In this document: one piece after another, positions 46,348 to 57,794 of the stretch
Position numbering within the stretch: position 1 is the first letter of the stretch
Layout: every line of letters begins with the position of its first letter
Source of the DNA: Rikenellaceae bacterium
GTDB taxonomy: Bacteria; Bacteroidota; Bacteroidia; Bacteroidales; Rikenellaceae
Assembly: GCA_015059735.1 (NCBI GenBank)
Contig: SUZX01000008.1
Location: 86,776 to 150,775, forward strand
Reading direction: 5' to 3'
Length of the DNA stretch: 64,000 nucleotides
Position numbers and translations under genes: made by a program
Notes under the pieces: model-generated
Told to the model about the DNA's origin: nothing
The model's input: the letters and a program-made list of their open reading frames with translations, nothing else
Databases searched by the model: none

Positions 46348-46379
46348 AAAAAAAAGCCCACCCGATTGGGGTGAGCTTT
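46348..46379 (-). terminator. his attenuator terminator
   Basis: On the minus strand GCTCACCC-CAATC-GGGTGGGC (46376 to 46356; 8 bp with one G-U, extended by AA/TT) is followed by eight T. It ends about 37 nt before the hisG ATG. The leader's GGGGT (46422-46418, including the leader stop) can pair with ACCCC (46372-46368) of its left arm, a candidate 5-bp antiterminator. Confidence 0.85.
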
Positions 46380-46415
46380 ATAGTATATCACAATTCTGCA
46401 CATATACACAACCGC

Positions 46416-46469
46416 CTACCCCTTGAGAAAGTGGCAATGGTGATGATGGATATGGTTCAAAATTGTCAT
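46416..46469 (-). CDS. his operon leader peptide
   Basis: A 17-codon ORF, MTILNHIHHHHCHFLKG, on the minus strand: six His codons in eight positions (6-13, with Ile and Cys between). It starts about 14 nt after the predicted transcription start and ends at the antiterminator. The pattern is that of enterobacterial hisL, in which scarce His-tRNA stalls the ribosome and prevents termination. The coding assignment is inferred; the His run is seen directly. Confidence 0.8.
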   Translation of the reverse strand: MTILNHIHHHHCHFLKG

Positions 46470-46488
46470 ATGTTCTGTTTATCGCTGA

Positions 46489-46520
46489 CAAATATAGATG
46501 TTTTGATCGAAAAAACAAAA
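46489..46520 (-). promoter_or_regulatory. promoter of the his operon
   Basis: TTTTG (46520-46516), 19 nt, then TATATTTG (46496-46489) on the minus strand: consensus -33/-7 elements at consensus spacing. Confidence 0.75.
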
Positions 46521-46554
46521 TCAAATCCATAAAAACCTCATTTCGGTCCGTAAA

Positions 46555-47820
46555 TCACCCGATAAGGAACTCAAAAAGGCTCGGTTTATCGTTCAAATAC
46601 TGATACTCGAAATTATTCTGCTGCATGCGTTCGATGAGTGCGGCAAAATCATTGGGATTCTGCAATTCAATACCTACCAATACCGGCCCGTTCTCGCGAT
46701 TAGTCTTTTTCTTATACTCAAAATAGGTAATATCATCATGCGGTCCCAAAACATTGGTTACAAAATTCTGCAAGGCTCCGGCTCGTTGCGGGAATCGAAC
46801 GATGAAGTAGTGCTTCAATCCCTCATAAAGCAACGATCGCTCTTTGATATCCTCCATACGTACGATATCGTTGTTGCTACCGCTGACCACGCACACAACG
46901 TTCTTTCCTTTGATTTGCTCTTTATAGTATTCCAACGCACTGATGCTCAAAGCTCCGGCGGGCTCAACCACAATAGCATCGAAATTATAGAGTTCCAAAA
47001 TCGTCGTACAGATCTTACCCTCGGGCACCACCACAATATCATCCAATACCTCGCGGCAAACTTCAAACGTAATATCTCCCGCACGCTGTACAGCAGCTCC
47101 ATCAACAAACTTGTCAATATGATCAAGCGATGTCACCTCACCACACTCAAATGCGCGTTTCATGCAGGCAGCCCCCGCCGGCTCGACACCGATGACTTTT
47201 GTTTGGGGCGACATCTGTTTGAAAACACTGCCGATACCCGACGCCAAACCTCCGCCACCAATCGGAACGAAGACATAATCGATGGTTGAGCTACTCTGCT
47301 GCAAAATTTCAAGCCCGACGGTACCCTGTCCCTCGATGACTTTTGGGTCATTAAACGGCGGAATAAAGGTTTTGCCCTCATCCTTACAACATTGCTCTGC
47401 AGCGGCATTCGACTGATCGAACGTATCTCCGACCAAAACCACCTCGACAGCCTCTCCTCCAAACATTCGGACTTGGTTGATCTTCTGTTTGGGAGTGGTT
47501 ACCGGCATAAAGATTGTACCCTTAATTCCTAACTTATTACAAGAAAGCGCAACACCTTGTGCGTGGTTTCCTGCACTGGCGCACACGATACCGCGTTCGA
47601 TCTGTTCTGCCGAAAGCGAACGAATCTTATTGTAAGCTCCGCGAATTTTATAAGAGCGCACAATCTGCAAATCTTCGCGTTTTAACCACACATCCACCCC
47701 ATAGCGTTGCGAAAGGCTACGGCTGCTCATCAACGGTGTCGGTGTAAGAATCTCACCAAGTGTATGCTCAGCATACATCACATCGCTCAACAATGGAAAA
47801 TATTTTTGTTTATCACTCAT
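46555..47820 (-). CDS. ilvA: threonine dehydratase (threonine deaminase)
   Basis: Converts threonine to 2-oxobutanoate, the entry to isoleucine. The 421-residue PLP protein has the Lys in IVRSYKIRGAYNKI, SAGNHAQGVA and GGGGLASGI. The C-terminal ACT-like regulatory domain is single (about 335-421), shorter than E. coli's. It is the last gene of the ilv-leu operon, 12 nt after leuB. No terminator is seen between its stop and the his promoter. Confidence 0.93.
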   Translation of the reverse strand: MSDKQKYFPLLSDVMYAEHTLGEILTPTPLMSSRSLSQRYGVDVWLKREDLQIVRSYKIRGAYNKIRSLSAEQIERGIVCASAGNHAQGVALSCNKLGIKGTIFMPVTTPKQKINQVRMFGGEAVEVVLVGDTFDQSNAAAEQCCKDEGKTFIPPFNDPKVIEGQGTVGLEILQQSSSTIDYVFVPIGGGGLASGIGSVFKQMSPQTKVIGVEPAGAACMKRAFECGEVTSLDHIDKFVDGAAVQRAGDITFEVCREVLDDIVVVPEGKICTTILELYNFDAIVVEPAGALSISALEYYKEQIKGKNVVCVVSGSNNDIVRMEDIKERSLLYEGLKHYFIVRFPQRAGALQNFVTNVLGPHDDITYFEYKKKTNRENGPVLVGIELQNPNDFAALIERMQQNNFEYQYLNDKPSLFEFLIG

Positions 47821-47831
47821 GGCCTATGGAG

Positions 47832-48899
47832 TTAAATATTTGCAGCAATAAAATCACCCACCTCGGTAGTCGAACGAGGAGTTACACCTGCCGGTGCAAT
47901 ATCTTCGGTCACTACATTCTGTGCGATCGATAAATCCACCGCACGACGAATTGCAGCACCAGCCTCCATATCAGAGAAGGCATATTCAAACATCATGGCA
48001 GCTGACAGAATCGTTGCAATCGGATTGGCAATATTCTTTCCTGCGGCCTGCGGATACGATCCGTGAATCGGCTCAAAAAGCGATGTTCCGGTACCGATCG
48101 AAGCCGATGGCAACAGACCGAGCGATCCTGTAATAACACTAGCCTCGTCTGTCAGTATGTCACCAAACATATTCTCGGTAACCACTACATCGAAATGACG
48201 CGGTTGCTGAATGATCTTCATTGCAGCATTGTCCACAAACATATATTCCACCTCGACATCTGGATACGATGGTGCCATCGCTTGGACTGTTTCACGCCAA
48301 AGACGCGATGTTGCCAACACATTGGCTTTATCGACAACCGTAAGTTTCTTACGACGTTTGGTCGCATATTCGAATCCGAGTCGGCAGATACGTTCGATTT
48401 CTGTACGAGTATAAACACAAGTATCATAAGCCGTATTGCCATCTTCCGAACGTCCCTGTGGACGACCGAAATAGAGACCGCCTGTCAACTCACGCACACA
48501 CAGGAAATCGGCTCCTTCAACCAAATCGTAACGCAATGGTGAACGATGCAACAACGTTTCAAACGTATTTACCGGTCGCAGATTAGCATACAGCCCCAAC
48601 TTCTTACGCATGGCCAACAATCCCTGTTCGGGACGCACTTTGGCATTGGGCATGTTATCGAAACGTGGATCTCCGATTGCACCAAACAACACAGCATCAG
48701 CCGCCATACAAACTTCATGTGTCTCTTCGGGATAGGGATCGCCCACCGCATCGATTGCAGTAGCTCCCACCAACGCATGGGTATAAGTCACCTGATAGCC
48801 GAACTTTACAGCTACGGCATCAACCGCTTTTACGGCCTGAGCCACAATCTCGGGACCGATACCATCTCCCGACAAAACCGCTATTTTGATCTCTTTCAT
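47832..48899 (-). CDS. leuB: 3-isopropylmalate dehydrogenase
   Basis: NAD-dependent oxidative decarboxylation in leucine synthesis. The 355-residue protein has GDGIGPEIV, the [10 protein letters not shown] loop, K in [12 protein letters not shown] and the cofactor loop [12 protein letters not shown] with [15 protein letters not shown]. It starts 19 nt after leuD. Confidence 0.95.
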   Translation of the reverse strand: MKEIKIAVLSGDGIGPEIVAQAVKAVDAVAVKFGYQVTYTHALVGATAIDAVGDPYPEETHEVCMAADAVLFGAIGDPRFDNMPNAKVRPEQGLLAMRKKLGLYANLRPVNTFETLLHRSPLRYDLVEGADFLCVRELTGGLYFGRPQGRSEDGNTAYDTCVYTRTEIERICRLGFEYATKRRKKLTVVDKANVLATSRLWRETVQAMAPSYPDVEVEYMFVDNAAMKIIQQPRHFDVVVTENMFGDILTDEASVITGSLGLLPSASIGTGTSLFEPIHGSYPQAAGKNIANPIATILSAAMMFEYAFSDMEAGAAIRRAVDLSIAQNVVTEDIAPAGVTPRSTTEVGDFIAANI

Positions 48900-48918
48900 C
48901 GTTTTCGTTTTTCAATGA

Positions 48919-49503
48919 TTATTTCTTCTCGAAAGTCGCAATCTGTTCGCGAATGCTTACTAAATAATCGACATCATCGTAACCATTCATCAAGCACTGC
49001 TTTTTGTAAGGAGCGATATCAAATGACTCCTTATCGGAAGTTCCGAGGATCTCGATCGTCTGCGCTTCGAGGTCAATCTTCAACTCCGTTTTCGGATTGC
49101 TCTTCACCGCCGTAAAGATCGAAGAGAGCATCTTTTCGCTGACCGTTACCGGCAACAACCCATTATTCAACGCATTGTTACGGAAGATGTCGGCGAAGAA
49201 ACTCGATACGACAACTCGAAAACCTGCACCGTCAATAGCCCAAGCGGCATGTTCGCGGCTCGATCCGCATCCGAAATTCTTGCCAGCAACTAAAATCTCT
49301 CCTCCGTATATCGGAGAGTTCATCACAAAGTCGGCTTTCGGATTTCCAGCACTATCGTAACGCCAATCTCGGAAAAGATTTTCTCCAAAACCCTCACGGG
49401 TTGTGGCTTTTAAGAAACGGGCGGGAATAATTTGATCGGTATCGATATTCTCCAAAGGCAGCGGCACTGCCGTTGAGATAAGTGTAGTAAATTTATTTCT
49501 CAT
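48919..49503 (-). CDS. leuD: 3-isopropylmalate dehydratase, small subunit
   Basis: Swivel domain of the aconitase-type isopropylmalate isomerase. The 194-residue protein has LENIDTDQIIPARFL, GKNFGCGSSREHA and FADIFRNNALNNGLLPV. It pairs with leuC, 20 nt upstream. Confidence 0.95.
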   Translation of the reverse strand: MRNKFTTLISTAVPLPLENIDTDQIIPARFLKATTREGFGENLFRDWRYDSAGNPKADFVMNSPIYGGEILVAGKNFGCGSSREHAAWAIDGAGFRVVVSSFFADIFRNNALNNGLLPVTVSEKMLSSIFTAVKSNPKTELKIDLEAQTIEILGTSDKESFDIAPYKKQCLMNGYDDVDYLVSIREQIATFEKK

Positions 49504-49523
49504 AACACGCTAACGGATAAATA

Positions 49524-50915
49524 CTACATCAATTCTCGCGGATCGGTCACAACTCCTGTTATCGCTGCTGCTGCAGCTACCAACGGGCCGGCCAACATCG
49601 TACGAGCATCGGGGCCTTGACGACCTTCGAAATTGCGGTTGGAGGTTGCCACACAATATTTTCCGGCAGGAATCTTATCCTCATTCATGGCCAGACAGGC
49701 CGAACATCCGGGTTGACGAAGCTCAAATCCGGCAGCCTCCAAAATATCGCGCAGACCCTCTTCGATGGCCAATCGCTCGACCTCTTTGCTACCCGGGACA
49801 ATCCATGCCGTCACACCCTCAGCTTTTTTACGACCCTTCACCAACGAAGCAAAAGCACGCAAGTCCTCGATACGGCCATTGGTGCAACTGCCGACAAAGA
49901 CATAATCGACTTTTTTGCCGAGCATTTTATCACCGGCTTGAAAACCCATGTAATCAAGAGATTTGCGGAACGACACCTGCGATGCAGCATCTAAATCCAT
50001 TCCCGAAGGAATCTCTCCTGTAACGGCAACGCCCATTCCCGGATTGGTTCCATAGGTAATCATCGGCTCAATATCAGCCGCATCGAATGTGATCTCCTTA
50101 TCGAAAACCGCATCGGCATCCGAACAAAGCTTACCCCAACGCTCGACTGCGGCATCCCACTCTGCACCTTGCGGAGCAAATTCACGACCTTTGAGGTAGT
50201 CGAAAGTGGTTTGATCCGGAGCGATCATACCTCCGCGAGCACCCATTTCGATACTCATGTTGCAAATAGTCATTCGCGCCTCCATCGAGAGTGAACGAAT
50301 GGCCGATCCTGCAAATTCCACGAAATGTCCCGTACCTCCACCTGTACCAATCTTCGAGATGATGTAAAGAATAATATCTTTTGAGCATACACCCTGTCGC
50401 AACTCACCCTCGACATTAATACGCATGCTCTTGGGTTTCGATTGCAAAATACATTGCGAAGCCAACGCCATCTCGACCTCACTCGTGCCGATACCGAAAG
50501 CGATACAACCCAGCGCACCGTGTGTCGAGGTGTGACTATCGCCACATACGATGGTCATCCCGGGTTGTGTCAAACCCGTTTGCGGGCCCACCACATGGAT
50601 AATGCCGTTGCGAGGCGAGCCAATCGGGAAGATTGTGATTCCGTTCTCGGCACAATTGCGCTCCAAAGTTGCCACCTGCTCGGCCGACTGCGGATCAACA
50701 ATCGGGAGGTGTTGATTCAATGTCGGAATATTATGGTCGGGACTGGCAGTAACCTGCGCGGGGCGAAAGACACCGATACCACGTTGGCGCAGACCCGCAA
50801 AGGCCTGCGGGCTGGTAACCTCATGGATATACTGCCGATCGATATAGAGCACGCACGAGCCGTCGATTTTCTCGACGGTGTGCGCATCCCAAATCTTATC
50901 GAATAATGTATTCAT
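49524..50915 (-). CDS. leuC: 3-isopropylmalate dehydratase, large subunit
   Basis: [4Fe-4S]-dependent isomerisation of 2- to 3-isopropylmalate. The 463-residue protein has [24 protein letters not shown] and the C-x-x-C pair in [12 protein letters not shown] as cluster ligands. It starts 1 nt after leuA, so it is coupled. Confidence 0.95.
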   Translation of the reverse strand: MNTLFDKIWDAHTVEKIDGSCVLYIDRQYIHEVTSPQAFAGLRQRGIGVFRPAQVTASPDHNIPTLNQHLPIVDPQSAEQVATLERNCAENGITIFPIGSPRNGIIHVVGPQTGLTQPGMTIVCGDSHTSTHGALGCIAFGIGTSEVEMALASQCILQSKPKSMRINVEGELRQGVCSKDIILYIISKIGTGGGTGHFVEFAGSAIRSLSMEARMTICNMSIEMGARGGMIAPDQTTFDYLKGREFAPQGAEWDAAVERWGKLCSDADAVFDKEITFDAADIEPMITYGTNPGMGVAVTGEIPSGMDLDAASQVSFRKSLDYMGFQAGDKMLGKKVDYVFVGSCTNGRIEDLRAFASLVKGRKKAEGVTAWIVPGSKEVERLAIEEGLRDILEAAGFELRQPGCSACLAMNEDKIPAGKYCVATSNRNFEGRQGPDARTMLAGPLVAAAAAITGVVTDPRELM

Positions 50916-50916
50916 A

Positions 50917-52413
50917 TTATGCTATTTTCGAAATTGCATCGATGAACGACTCTACCGAAGCTGTTACTATATCGGTATTGGCACTGAATCCGTGATAAGT
51001 CTTACCCTTATGCGAAATTTGGATATGTACCTTTCCCAAGTCATCGCTGCCACGCGTAATCGCCTGCACCAAATACTCCTCGATGTGTACACGACGTTTG
51101 GTAATGTTTTTTACTGCCGTGATAGCCGCATCGACCGGACCGTTTCCGCAAGCCGTTTCGGTAAACGTGTCGCCATCGAAACTGATCTGCACCGTAGCAG
51201 TCGGAATACTCGACTTACCACAGACCACCTGTAATCCGGTTAGCTGAATACTCATGCGACGACGTGCCGCCGAAGTACCGACCAACACTTCCAAATCGCG
51301 GGTAGTGATCATTTTCTTCTTATCGGCCAATTCGAGGAATCGTTGGTAGATATCGTCCAACTCTTCATTCGAAGGATTGCAACCGATCTCCGAAAGGTGG
51401 TGTTTCAAAGCGGCACGGCCGCTACGAGCTGTCAACACAATACTCGACTGATCAACACCTACCTCCTCAGGATCAATAATTTCATAGGTTTCGCGGCTTT
51501 TCAATACACCGTCTTGGTGGATTCCCGACGAATGGGCAAAAGCATTGCGACCCACAATCGCTTTATTGGCCTGTACCGGCATACGCATCAGGTTCGAAAC
51601 TAAACGGCTTGTCGCCACAATCTGACGCGAATCGACGCCAAGTTCGAAATCGAGATTCTTGTGGCACTTGATCGCCATGACCACCTCTTCCAACGCGGTA
51701 TTTCCGGCACGTTCACCCAATCCATTGACCGTTACCTCCACCTGTCTTGCACCATTCTGCACGGCTGCCAACGTATTGGCCGTAGCCATACCCAAATCGT
51801 TGTGGCAATGGGTCGAGATGATCGCCTTGTCGATATTTGGAACGTTGTTCATCAGATAGGCGATTTTGGCACCGTATTCGTTCGGGAGACAATAACCCGT
51901 CGTATCGGGAATGTTCACCACCGTAGCTCCGGCAGCAATCACAGCCTCAACAACACGCGCCAAGAATTCCTCCTCGGTACGTCCTGCATCCTCGGCATAG
52001 AATTCCACATCGTCAACAAACCGACGGGCATACTTCACAGCATCGACAGCCTGCTGGATCACAGCCTCGGGTGTCATGCGTAATTTTTCGTAAATATGGT
52101 AGGTCGAGGTTCCGATTCCTGTATGGATACGGCCACGCTTGGCAAATTCCAAAGCTTTGGCGGCCACATCGATATCTTTTTTCACAGCACGGGTCAAGGC
52201 GCAAATCGTCGGATTGGTCACCGCTTTCGAAATCTCTACAACCGAGTTGAAATCACCCGGACTCGAAATCGGAAAACCCGCTTCGATGATATCCACGCCG
52301 AGTTTTTCAAGTTGGCGTGCCACCTCGATTTTCTCAACCGTATTGAGCTGACAACCGGGTACTTGCTCGGCATCGCGCAATGTGGTGTCGAATATATATA
52401 CTTTATCAGCCAT
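50917..52413 (-). CDS. leuA: 2-isopropylmalate synthase
   Basis: Condenses 2-oxoisovalerate with acetyl-CoA, the first committed leucine step. The 498-residue protein has the HMGL-like barrel [12 protein letters not shown], the metal motif [12 protein letters not shown] and GIHQDGVLK, and a C-terminal LeuA dimer domain (about 370-498) that confers leucine feedback in relatives. I chose ATG 52413 (MADKVYIFD); the frame opens 13 codons earlier. A citramalate synthase role is less likely, given the leu context. Confidence 0.93.
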   Translation of the reverse strand: MADKVYIFDTTLRDAEQVPGCQLNTVEKIEVARQLEKLGVDIIEAGFPISSPGDFNSVVEISKAVTNPTICALTRAVKKDIDVAAKALEFAKRGRIHTGIGTSTYHIYEKLRMTPEAVIQQAVDAVKYARRFVDDVEFYAEDAGRTEEEFLARVVEAVIAAGATVVNIPDTTGYCLPNEYGAKIAYLMNNVPNIDKAIISTHCHNDLGMATANTLAAVQNGARQVEVTVNGLGERAGNTALEEVVMAIKCHKNLDFELGVDSRQIVATSRLVSNLMRMPVQANKAIVGRNAFAHSSGIHQDGVLKSRETYEIIDPEEVGVDQSSIVLTARSGRAALKHHLSEIGCNPSNEELDDIYQRFLELADKKKMITTRDLEVLVGTSAARRRMSIQLTGLQVVCGKSSIPTATVQISFDGDTFTETACGNGPVDAAITAVKNITKRRVHIEEYLVQAITRGSDDLGKVHIQISHKGKTYHGFSANTDIVTASVESFIDAISKIA

Positions 52414-52478
52414 TTTTCTATAAAAGTTGTAAATCCGGCGTCGGAATCCCAACGCCGGTTTATCAGTTATTCGATTGA

Positions 52479-53525
52479 TTAGTTATTCTCCGGACGCAGT
52501 TTGCGAACCACAGCACCGGCTTGCCACATCTCGGTTTCGCGCATTTCACGGAGTTCCTCCTCCAATTTTGCACGATAGTCGGGCTGCGAGTTGGTATCGA
52601 TACTGCGCTGAGCCTCGTTACCACAAGCCACCTCGCTATACAACTCCTCGAAAACAGGACGCGTTGCATCGCGGAATTTCTTCCACCAATCCAAAGCACC
52701 ACGCTGAGCCGTTGTCGAGCAGTTGGCATACATCCAATCCATACCGTTCTCGGCGATCAGCGGCATAAGGCTCTGTGAAAGCTCCTCGATGGTCTCGTTG
52801 AAAGCCTCCGACGGTGTATGGCCGTTGGCACGCAATACATCATATTGTGCAGCGAAAATACCCTGAATGGCACCCATCAGCGTACCACGCTCACCCGTCA
52901 AGTCGGAGTAAACCTCGCGTTTGAAGGTTGTCTCAAACAAGTAGCCCGAACCAACACCGATACCGAGAGCGATCACACGATCCCATGCACGACCCGTAGC
53001 ATCTTGGAAGATGGCATAGCTCGAATTCAAGCCACGACCCTGCAAGAACATGCGACGCAACGACGTACCCGATCCTTTGGGGGCAACCAAGATAACGTCA
53101 ACATCGGCGGGAGGAACAATACCTGTACGCTCTTTATAAGTAATACCGAAACCGTGCGAGAAATAGAGTGCCTTACCCGGTGTAAGGTGCTTTTTGATCT
53201 GCGGCCATACCGAAATCTGACCGGCATCCGACAACAGATATTCGATAATGGTGGCTTTCTCGCATGCCTCCTCAATCTCGAAAAGCGTCTCGCCCGGAAC
53301 CCAGCCGTCTTCGATCGCCTTATCCCAACTCTTCGAGCCTTTGCGCTGACCAACAATCACATTAAAGCCATTGTCTTTGAGGTTAAGCGACTGTCCCGGG
53401 CCCTGCACACCGTAACCGATCACTGCGATCGTCTCATTTTTGAGAGTTTCAAGTGCTTTTGCCAACGGATACTCTTCACGGGTTACAACGTTCTCCTCAA
53501 CGCCTCCAAAATTCATTTTTGCCAT
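52479..53525 (-). CDS. ilvC: ketol-acid reductoisomerase
   Basis: Isomerises and reduces acetolactate and acetohydroxybutyrate. The 348-residue class I-like protein has the Rossmann [10 protein letters not shown], the cofactor loop [12 protein letters not shown] (the first Arg/Lys/Ser suggest NADPH), and acid residues in DLTGERGTL and the EELSQSL region for Mg. The C-terminal part is one knotted domain. It follows ilvN by 39 nt. Confidence 0.94.
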   Translation of the reverse strand: MAKMNFGGVEENVVTREEYPLAKALETLKNETIAVIGYGVQGPGQSLNLKDNGFNVIVGQRKGSKSWDKAIEDGWVPGETLFEIEEACEKATIIEYLLSDAGQISVWPQIKKHLTPGKALYFSHGFGITYKERTGIVPPADVDVILVAPKGSGTSLRRMFLQGRGLNSSYAIFQDATGRAWDRVIALGIGVGSGYLFETTFKREVYSDLTGERGTLMGAIQGIFAAQYDVLRANGHTPSEAFNETIEELSQSLMPLIAENGMDWMYANCSTTAQRGALDWWKKFRDATRPVFEELYSEVACGNEAQRSIDTNSQPDYRAKLEEELREMRETEMWQAGAVVRKLRPENN

Positions 53526-53564
53526 AGTTGTAAATTTTTATAGTTTAATAATTTGTTAGGTTTT

Positions 53565-54107
53565 CTATTCTTTGTTCTCAGCGATCTGTTCCCGACGCCG
53601 TTTCTCTACATAAGCAAGGTATTCATCCAATAATTCACGACGCGACTTGATGATTGCCACCTGTCCCGAACAAACCAATTGATAGATTCCAAAAGGCTCC
53701 AACATGTGATACAATTCACGAATCTCCTCTTTGTGTCCTGTTTTTTCGAGCACGATATAATCATCGTGGATCTCCAAAATTCGCACATTATGTCGCCGAA
53801 CCAACTCCTCGACGTTGCGACTGCGTTGCACCTTATAGAGAGCCAACTCCTGCAAAACCACCTCGTTGGGCGTGTAGCAGAAGACTTTCAACACATCGAT
53901 CTTCTTCTCGATCTGTTTTACCAAGTTTGCCACTCGATCGGCATCGTTCTTTACGATTACCGTATATTTATGGATTCCCTCGATAGCAGACTCCGATGTG
54001 GTCAACGATTCGATATTGATGTTACGGTGGGTAAACACGGTCGTAATCTGGCTCAACAAGCCGACCTTGTTTTCCGAAAATATGGTTATGATAAACTCTT
54101 TTTCCAT
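53565..54107 (-). CDS. ilvN: acetolactate synthase, regulatory small subunit
   Basis: The 180-residue protein has an N-terminal ACT domain (FSENKVGLLSQITTVFTHRNINIESL) that binds valine/isoleucine/leucine in relatives, and a second ACT-like C-terminal half. It activates and feedback-regulates IlvB, encoded 18 nt upstream. Confidence 0.94.
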   Translation of the reverse strand: MEKEFIITIFSENKVGLLSQITTVFTHRNINIESLTTSESAIEGIHKYTVIVKNDADRVANLVKQIEKKIDVLKVFCYTPNEVVLQELALYKVQRSRNVEELVRRHNVRILEIHDDYIVLEKTGHKEEIRELYHMLEPFGIYQLVCSGQVAIIKSRRELLDEYLAYVEKRRREQIAENKE

Positions 54108-54125
54108 CTCGTTTGTGTTTTTGGC

Positions 54126-55850
54126 TTATTCCAAGCGAACGTCATGTACAGGCATACCGGCCGGCACCATTGGGAAAACATTTTCTTCACGCTCAACACG
54201 TACTTCCAACAAATAGGCACCTTCGGTCTGCAACATGGTGGCAACAGCCTCGTTCAACTCTTCGTGATGTTCGACACAGCGATACGGGATACGGTTGGCT
54301 TTGGCCACCAATTCGAAATCGGGATTGGTCAGTTCGGTGAACGAATAACGTCGATCGTAGAACAACTCCTGCCATTGACGCACCATACCCAAATAGCCAT
54401 TATTCAGCAAAATGATCTTTACACCGACTTGCGATTGATAGATAGTTCCCAACTCCTGCAACGACATCTGCAAGCCACCATCACCCACGAAAAGACAGAC
54501 CTCGCGCTGCGGTGCACCGATCTTGGCGCCGATAGCAGCTGGGAGACCAAAGCCCATGGTTCCCAACCCGCCCGAAGTAATAACACTGCGCGTTTGACGA
54601 TAGCGGAAATAGCGCGAAGCAAACATCTGTTGTTGTCCGACATCGGTCACAAGAATCGCATCGGGGAATTGTTTTGATACGGCATCCACCACCTCTCCCA
54701 TGCGTAAGTGTGCACCACGCGGCTCGATAGCCGGAGCGATCACCTCCTCATGTTCGATGTGATCACAAGCCCTGAACTCCTCAATCCAAGCCGTATGTTC
54801 TGCCGGTGCAATCTTTTCTGTAAGCAACGGTAATGTCTGTTTCACATCACCCAAGATGGCAACATCGGCATAGATCAATTTGTTGATTTCAGCAGGATCG
54901 ATTTCGAGATGAATCACTTTGGCATTGATTCCGAACTTGGTAGAATCGCCCGTCACACGATCATCGAATCGCATACCAATCGCGATAAGCAAATCGCAAT
55001 CGCGATTTTTGATATTGGGGCCATAGTTGCCATGCATACCCAACATTCCGACATACTGCGGATGATCCGACGGCAGAGCCGACAATCCGAGAAGAGTCGA
55101 AGCAGCAGGTATTCCGCTCTTTTCAAGGAACTCACGCAACTCTTGTTCGGCACCTCCCAATATCACACCCTGACCGATGAGTGCCATCGGCTTTCGCGAG
55201 AAATTGATCAGACGTGCAGCCTCCATAATCTGGTCAGTATCGATCTCGACATGAGGCTGATAGCTGCGGATGAAACGCACCGGCTCGTATTTGAAATCCA
55301 TCATCCCGACTTGGGCATCTTTCGTAATATCGATCACCACCGGTCCCGGGCGACCACTTGAAGCAATATAGAATGCTTTGGCTATGGCCTCGGGAATATC
55401 TTGCGCCCGTTTCACTTGGCAATTCCATTTGGTAACCGACTGGGTGATCTCCAAAAAGTTTACCTCTTGGAACGCATCGGTTCCCAAAAAACTCGACCCT
55501 ACCTGACCACTGACAAGCACCACCGGAGTCGAATCCAACATGGCGTCGGCCAATCCGGTCACGGTATTCGTTGCCCCGGGGCCCGATGTCACAATACAAA
55601 CCCCTGTACGACCCGTTGCTCGAGCATAGCCTTGTGCAGCATGAAGTGCACACTGCTCATGACGCACCAAAATATGATTGAGTTGATCACGATAATCATA
55701 AAGTGCATCATATACGGGGATAATCGATCCGCCCGGGTATCCAAACAAGGTATCAACACCTGCCGCCAAAAAGGAACGGATGACCGCCTCGGCTCCCGAA
55801 ATACGGGGAAGGTTTTGTTGATTAGAAACAGTATCTTTTGTAAAACTCAT
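54126..55850 (-). CDS. ilvB: acetolactate synthase, catalytic large subunit
   Basis: ThDP/FAD/Mg enzyme making acetolactate from pyruvate (Val/Leu) and acetohydroxybutyrate (Ile). The 574-residue protein has GYPGGSIIPVYDAL, the ThDP-activating Glu in RHEQCALHAAQGYAR, and the GDG-x26-N motif GDGGLQMSLQELGTI ... LLNNGYLG. It lies 29 nt after ilvD and 18 nt before ilvN. Confidence 0.95.
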   Translation of the reverse strand: MSFTKDTVSNQQNLPRISGAEAVIRSFLAAGVDTLFGYPGGSIIPVYDALYDYRDQLNHILVRHEQCALHAAQGYARATGRTGVCIVTSGPGATNTVTGLADAMLDSTPVVLVSGQVGSSFLGTDAFQEVNFLEITQSVTKWNCQVKRAQDIPEAIAKAFYIASSGRPGPVVIDITKDAQVGMMDFKYEPVRFIRSYQPHVEIDTDQIMEAARLINFSRKPMALIGQGVILGGAEQELREFLEKSGIPAASTLLGLSALPSDHPQYVGMLGMHGNYGPNIKNRDCDLLIAIGMRFDDRVTGDSTKFGINAKVIHLEIDPAEINKLIYADVAILGDVKQTLPLLTEKIAPAEHTAWIEEFRACDHIEHEEVIAPAIEPRGAHLRMGEVVDAVSKQFPDAILVTDVGQQQMFASRYFRYRQTRSVITSGGLGTMGFGLPAAIGAKIGAPQREVCLFVGDGGLQMSLQELGTIYQSQVGVKIILLNNGYLGMVRQWQELFYDRRYSFTELTNPDFELVAKANRIPYRCVEHHEELNEAVATMLQTEGAYLLEVRVEREENVFPMVPAGMPVHDVRLE

Positions 55851-55879
55851 AAGCTATTGGGTTGCAGTTTTATATCAAA

Positions 55880-57706
55880 TTACTCCTCAGGAACAATACG
55901 CACGGCTCCTCGGTCGGCCGAACTAACTAACAACGAATAGGCTCGTAACGACTTCGGCACCATACGGTCGCGATTTTGTGGTTTGTGCTCGGTCCATGCT
56001 GCCATGCGGTTTGTCATTTCCGTTTCGGTGATTCGCAAATTGATACTGCGAGCTGCAATATCGATGTCGATCATATCCCCATTGCGAATAATGCCGATCT
56101 CACCCCCCGACGCTGCCTCGGGCGAGACATGGCCGATCGAAAGTCCCGATGTTCCACCCGAGAAGCGGCCATCGGTAATCAAGGCGCAGGCTTTATCCAA
56201 ATGTTTCGATTTGAGGTAGGAGGTCGGATAGAGCATCTCCTGCATACCCGGGCCGCCTTTCGGTCCTTCGTAGCGGATAACCACCACATCGCCGGCTTCA
56301 ACCTCATCGTTCAGAATGCCATTCATGGCTTGCTCTTGCGACTCGAAAACCTTCGCACGACCACTAAACTGCATCAAGCTTTGATCTACACCGGCAGTCT
56401 TTACGATACATCCGTTGCGAGCGATGTTTCCGACCAACACCGCCAATCCACCATCGCGGAAATAAGCATGATCCAGATCGCGAATACATCCTGCTTCATG
56501 ATCGGTATCCATCGTATCGTAATAAGTGGCTTGTGATCCCAACACTCGGCTGTATCGATTGGCCGGAGCACTCAGATAAAGTTTGCGAGCCTCCTCGCAG
56601 AACGAAGGAGATCCGTAATAGTATTTGTCGAGTACCTCTTCCAACGAGGCAGCATCCACACGATGCACCGAAGTATCAAGCAAACCGTGTTTTGCCAACT
56701 CGCCGAGGATACCCATGATACCGCCCGCACGATTTACATCCTGTACATGATAATGTCCGTTCGGAGCAACCTTGCACAATACGGGAATCTTACGTGACAA
56801 TCGGTCAATATCGGCCATTGTAAAATCCACGCCCGCTTCGTGTGCTACGGCCAACAAGTGGAGCACCGTATTGGTCGAGCCGCCCATTGCAATATCAAGC
56901 GACATAGCATTTTCAAAAGCAGTTTTCGTAGCAATCGAACGCGGCAACACCGTCTCGTCACCCTCAAAATAGTAGCGTTTGGCATTCTCTACAATCAATT
57001 TGGCTGCCCGCGTAAAGAGCGCTTTGCGATTTTCATGCGTTGCGACCACCGTTCCATTTCCAGGCAGTGCCAATCCCAACGCCTCGTTCAAACAGTTCAT
57101 CGAGTTGGCCGTAAACATGCCCGAACACGATCCACATCCCGGGCAGGCGCATGCTTCGATTTCATCGGCGTCGGCGTCGGTACATTTATCGTCGGCGCTC
57201 AACACCATAGCATCGATCAGGTCAGCACCTCGTCCGCGATACTGTCCGGCCTCCATCGGGCCGCCCGATACGAATACGGTCGGAATATTTAGACGCATGG
57301 CTGCCATCAACATTCCCGGGGTAATTTTGTCGCAATTGCTGATGCAGACCAAAGCATCGACCTTATGTGCATTGGCCATATATTCCACGCTGTCAGCAAT
57401 AATATCGCGCGAAGGTAACGAATAGAGCATGCCATCGTGTCCCATAGCGATACCGTCGTCGATGGCAATCGTATTAAACTCGGCAGCAAAACAACCCTCA
57501 GCCTCGATAAGCGATTTCACATATTGACCGATTTCATGCAAATGAACATGTCCCGGGACCAATTGCGTAAATGAGTTGGCGATACCGATAACTGGCATTC
57601 CCATCTGCTCTTTTTTCATTCCATTCGCCCGCCAAAGGCTTCTTGCTCCGGCCATTCGACGGCCTACGGTCGTTATAGCACTTCTAAGTTGATGTTTCAT
57701 TTCCAT
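55880..57706 (-). CDS. ilvD: dihydroxy-acid dehydratase
   Basis: Fe-S dehydratase making 2-oxoacids for Val, Ile and Leu. The 608-residue protein has cluster cysteines in [13 protein letters not shown] and [15 protein letters not shown], and [20 protein letters not shown]. The first ATG (57706) and a second ATG at 57700 are both possible. It is the first gene of the nine-gene ilv-leu-ilvA operon, 13 nt after the attenuator. Confidence 0.95.
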   Translation of the reverse strand: MEMKHQLRSAITTVGRRMAGARSLWRANGMKKEQMGMPVIGIANSFTQLVPGHVHLHEIGQYVKSLIEAEGCFAAEFNTIAIDDGIAMGHDGMLYSLPSRDIIADSVEYMANAHKVDALVCISNCDKITPGMLMAAMRLNIPTVFVSGGPMEAGQYRGRGADLIDAMVLSADDKCTDADADEIEACACPGCGSCSGMFTANSMNCLNEALGLALPGNGTVVATHENRKALFTRAAKLIVENAKRYYFEGDETVLPRSIATKTAFENAMSLDIAMGGSTNTVLHLLAVAHEAGVDFTMADIDRLSRKIPVLCKVAPNGHYHVQDVNRAGGIMGILGELAKHGLLDTSVHRVDAASLEEVLDKYYYGSPSFCEEARKLYLSAPANRYSRVLGSQATYYDTMDTDHEAGCIRDLDHAYFRDGGLAVLVGNIARNGCIVKTAGVDQSLMQFSGRAKVFESQEQAMNGILNDEVEAGDVVVIRYEGPKGGPGMQEMLYPTSYLKSKHLDKACALITDGRFSGGTSGLSIGHVSPEAASGGEIGIIRNGDMIDIDIAARSINLRITETEMTNRMAAWTEHKPQNRDRMVPKSLRAYSLLVSSADRGAVRIVPEE

Positions 57707-57718
57707 ATCGTTTTTCGA

Positions 57719-57752
57719 TCAAAAAGCCTCTCTCCATTAGGAGAAAGGCCTT
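57719..57752 (-). terminator. ilv-leu attenuator terminator
   Basis: On the minus strand GCCTTTCTCC-TAAT-GGAGAGAGGC is a 10-bp stem with one G-U, followed by TTTTT, 13 nt before the ilvD start. Upstream GGAGAAAGG (57792-57784, just after the leader stop) is perfectly complementary over 9 bp to CCTTTCTCC (57748-57740) in the left arm, a mutually exclusive antiterminator. Confidence 0.85.
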
Positions 57753-57794
57753 CGTATATATTCACATTCATATATCCATACAACCTTTCTCCCG

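Noticed and set aside
53679..54677. 332-codon + frame opposite ilvN and ilvB
   Set aside because: Spans two real genes and their junction; no family motif.
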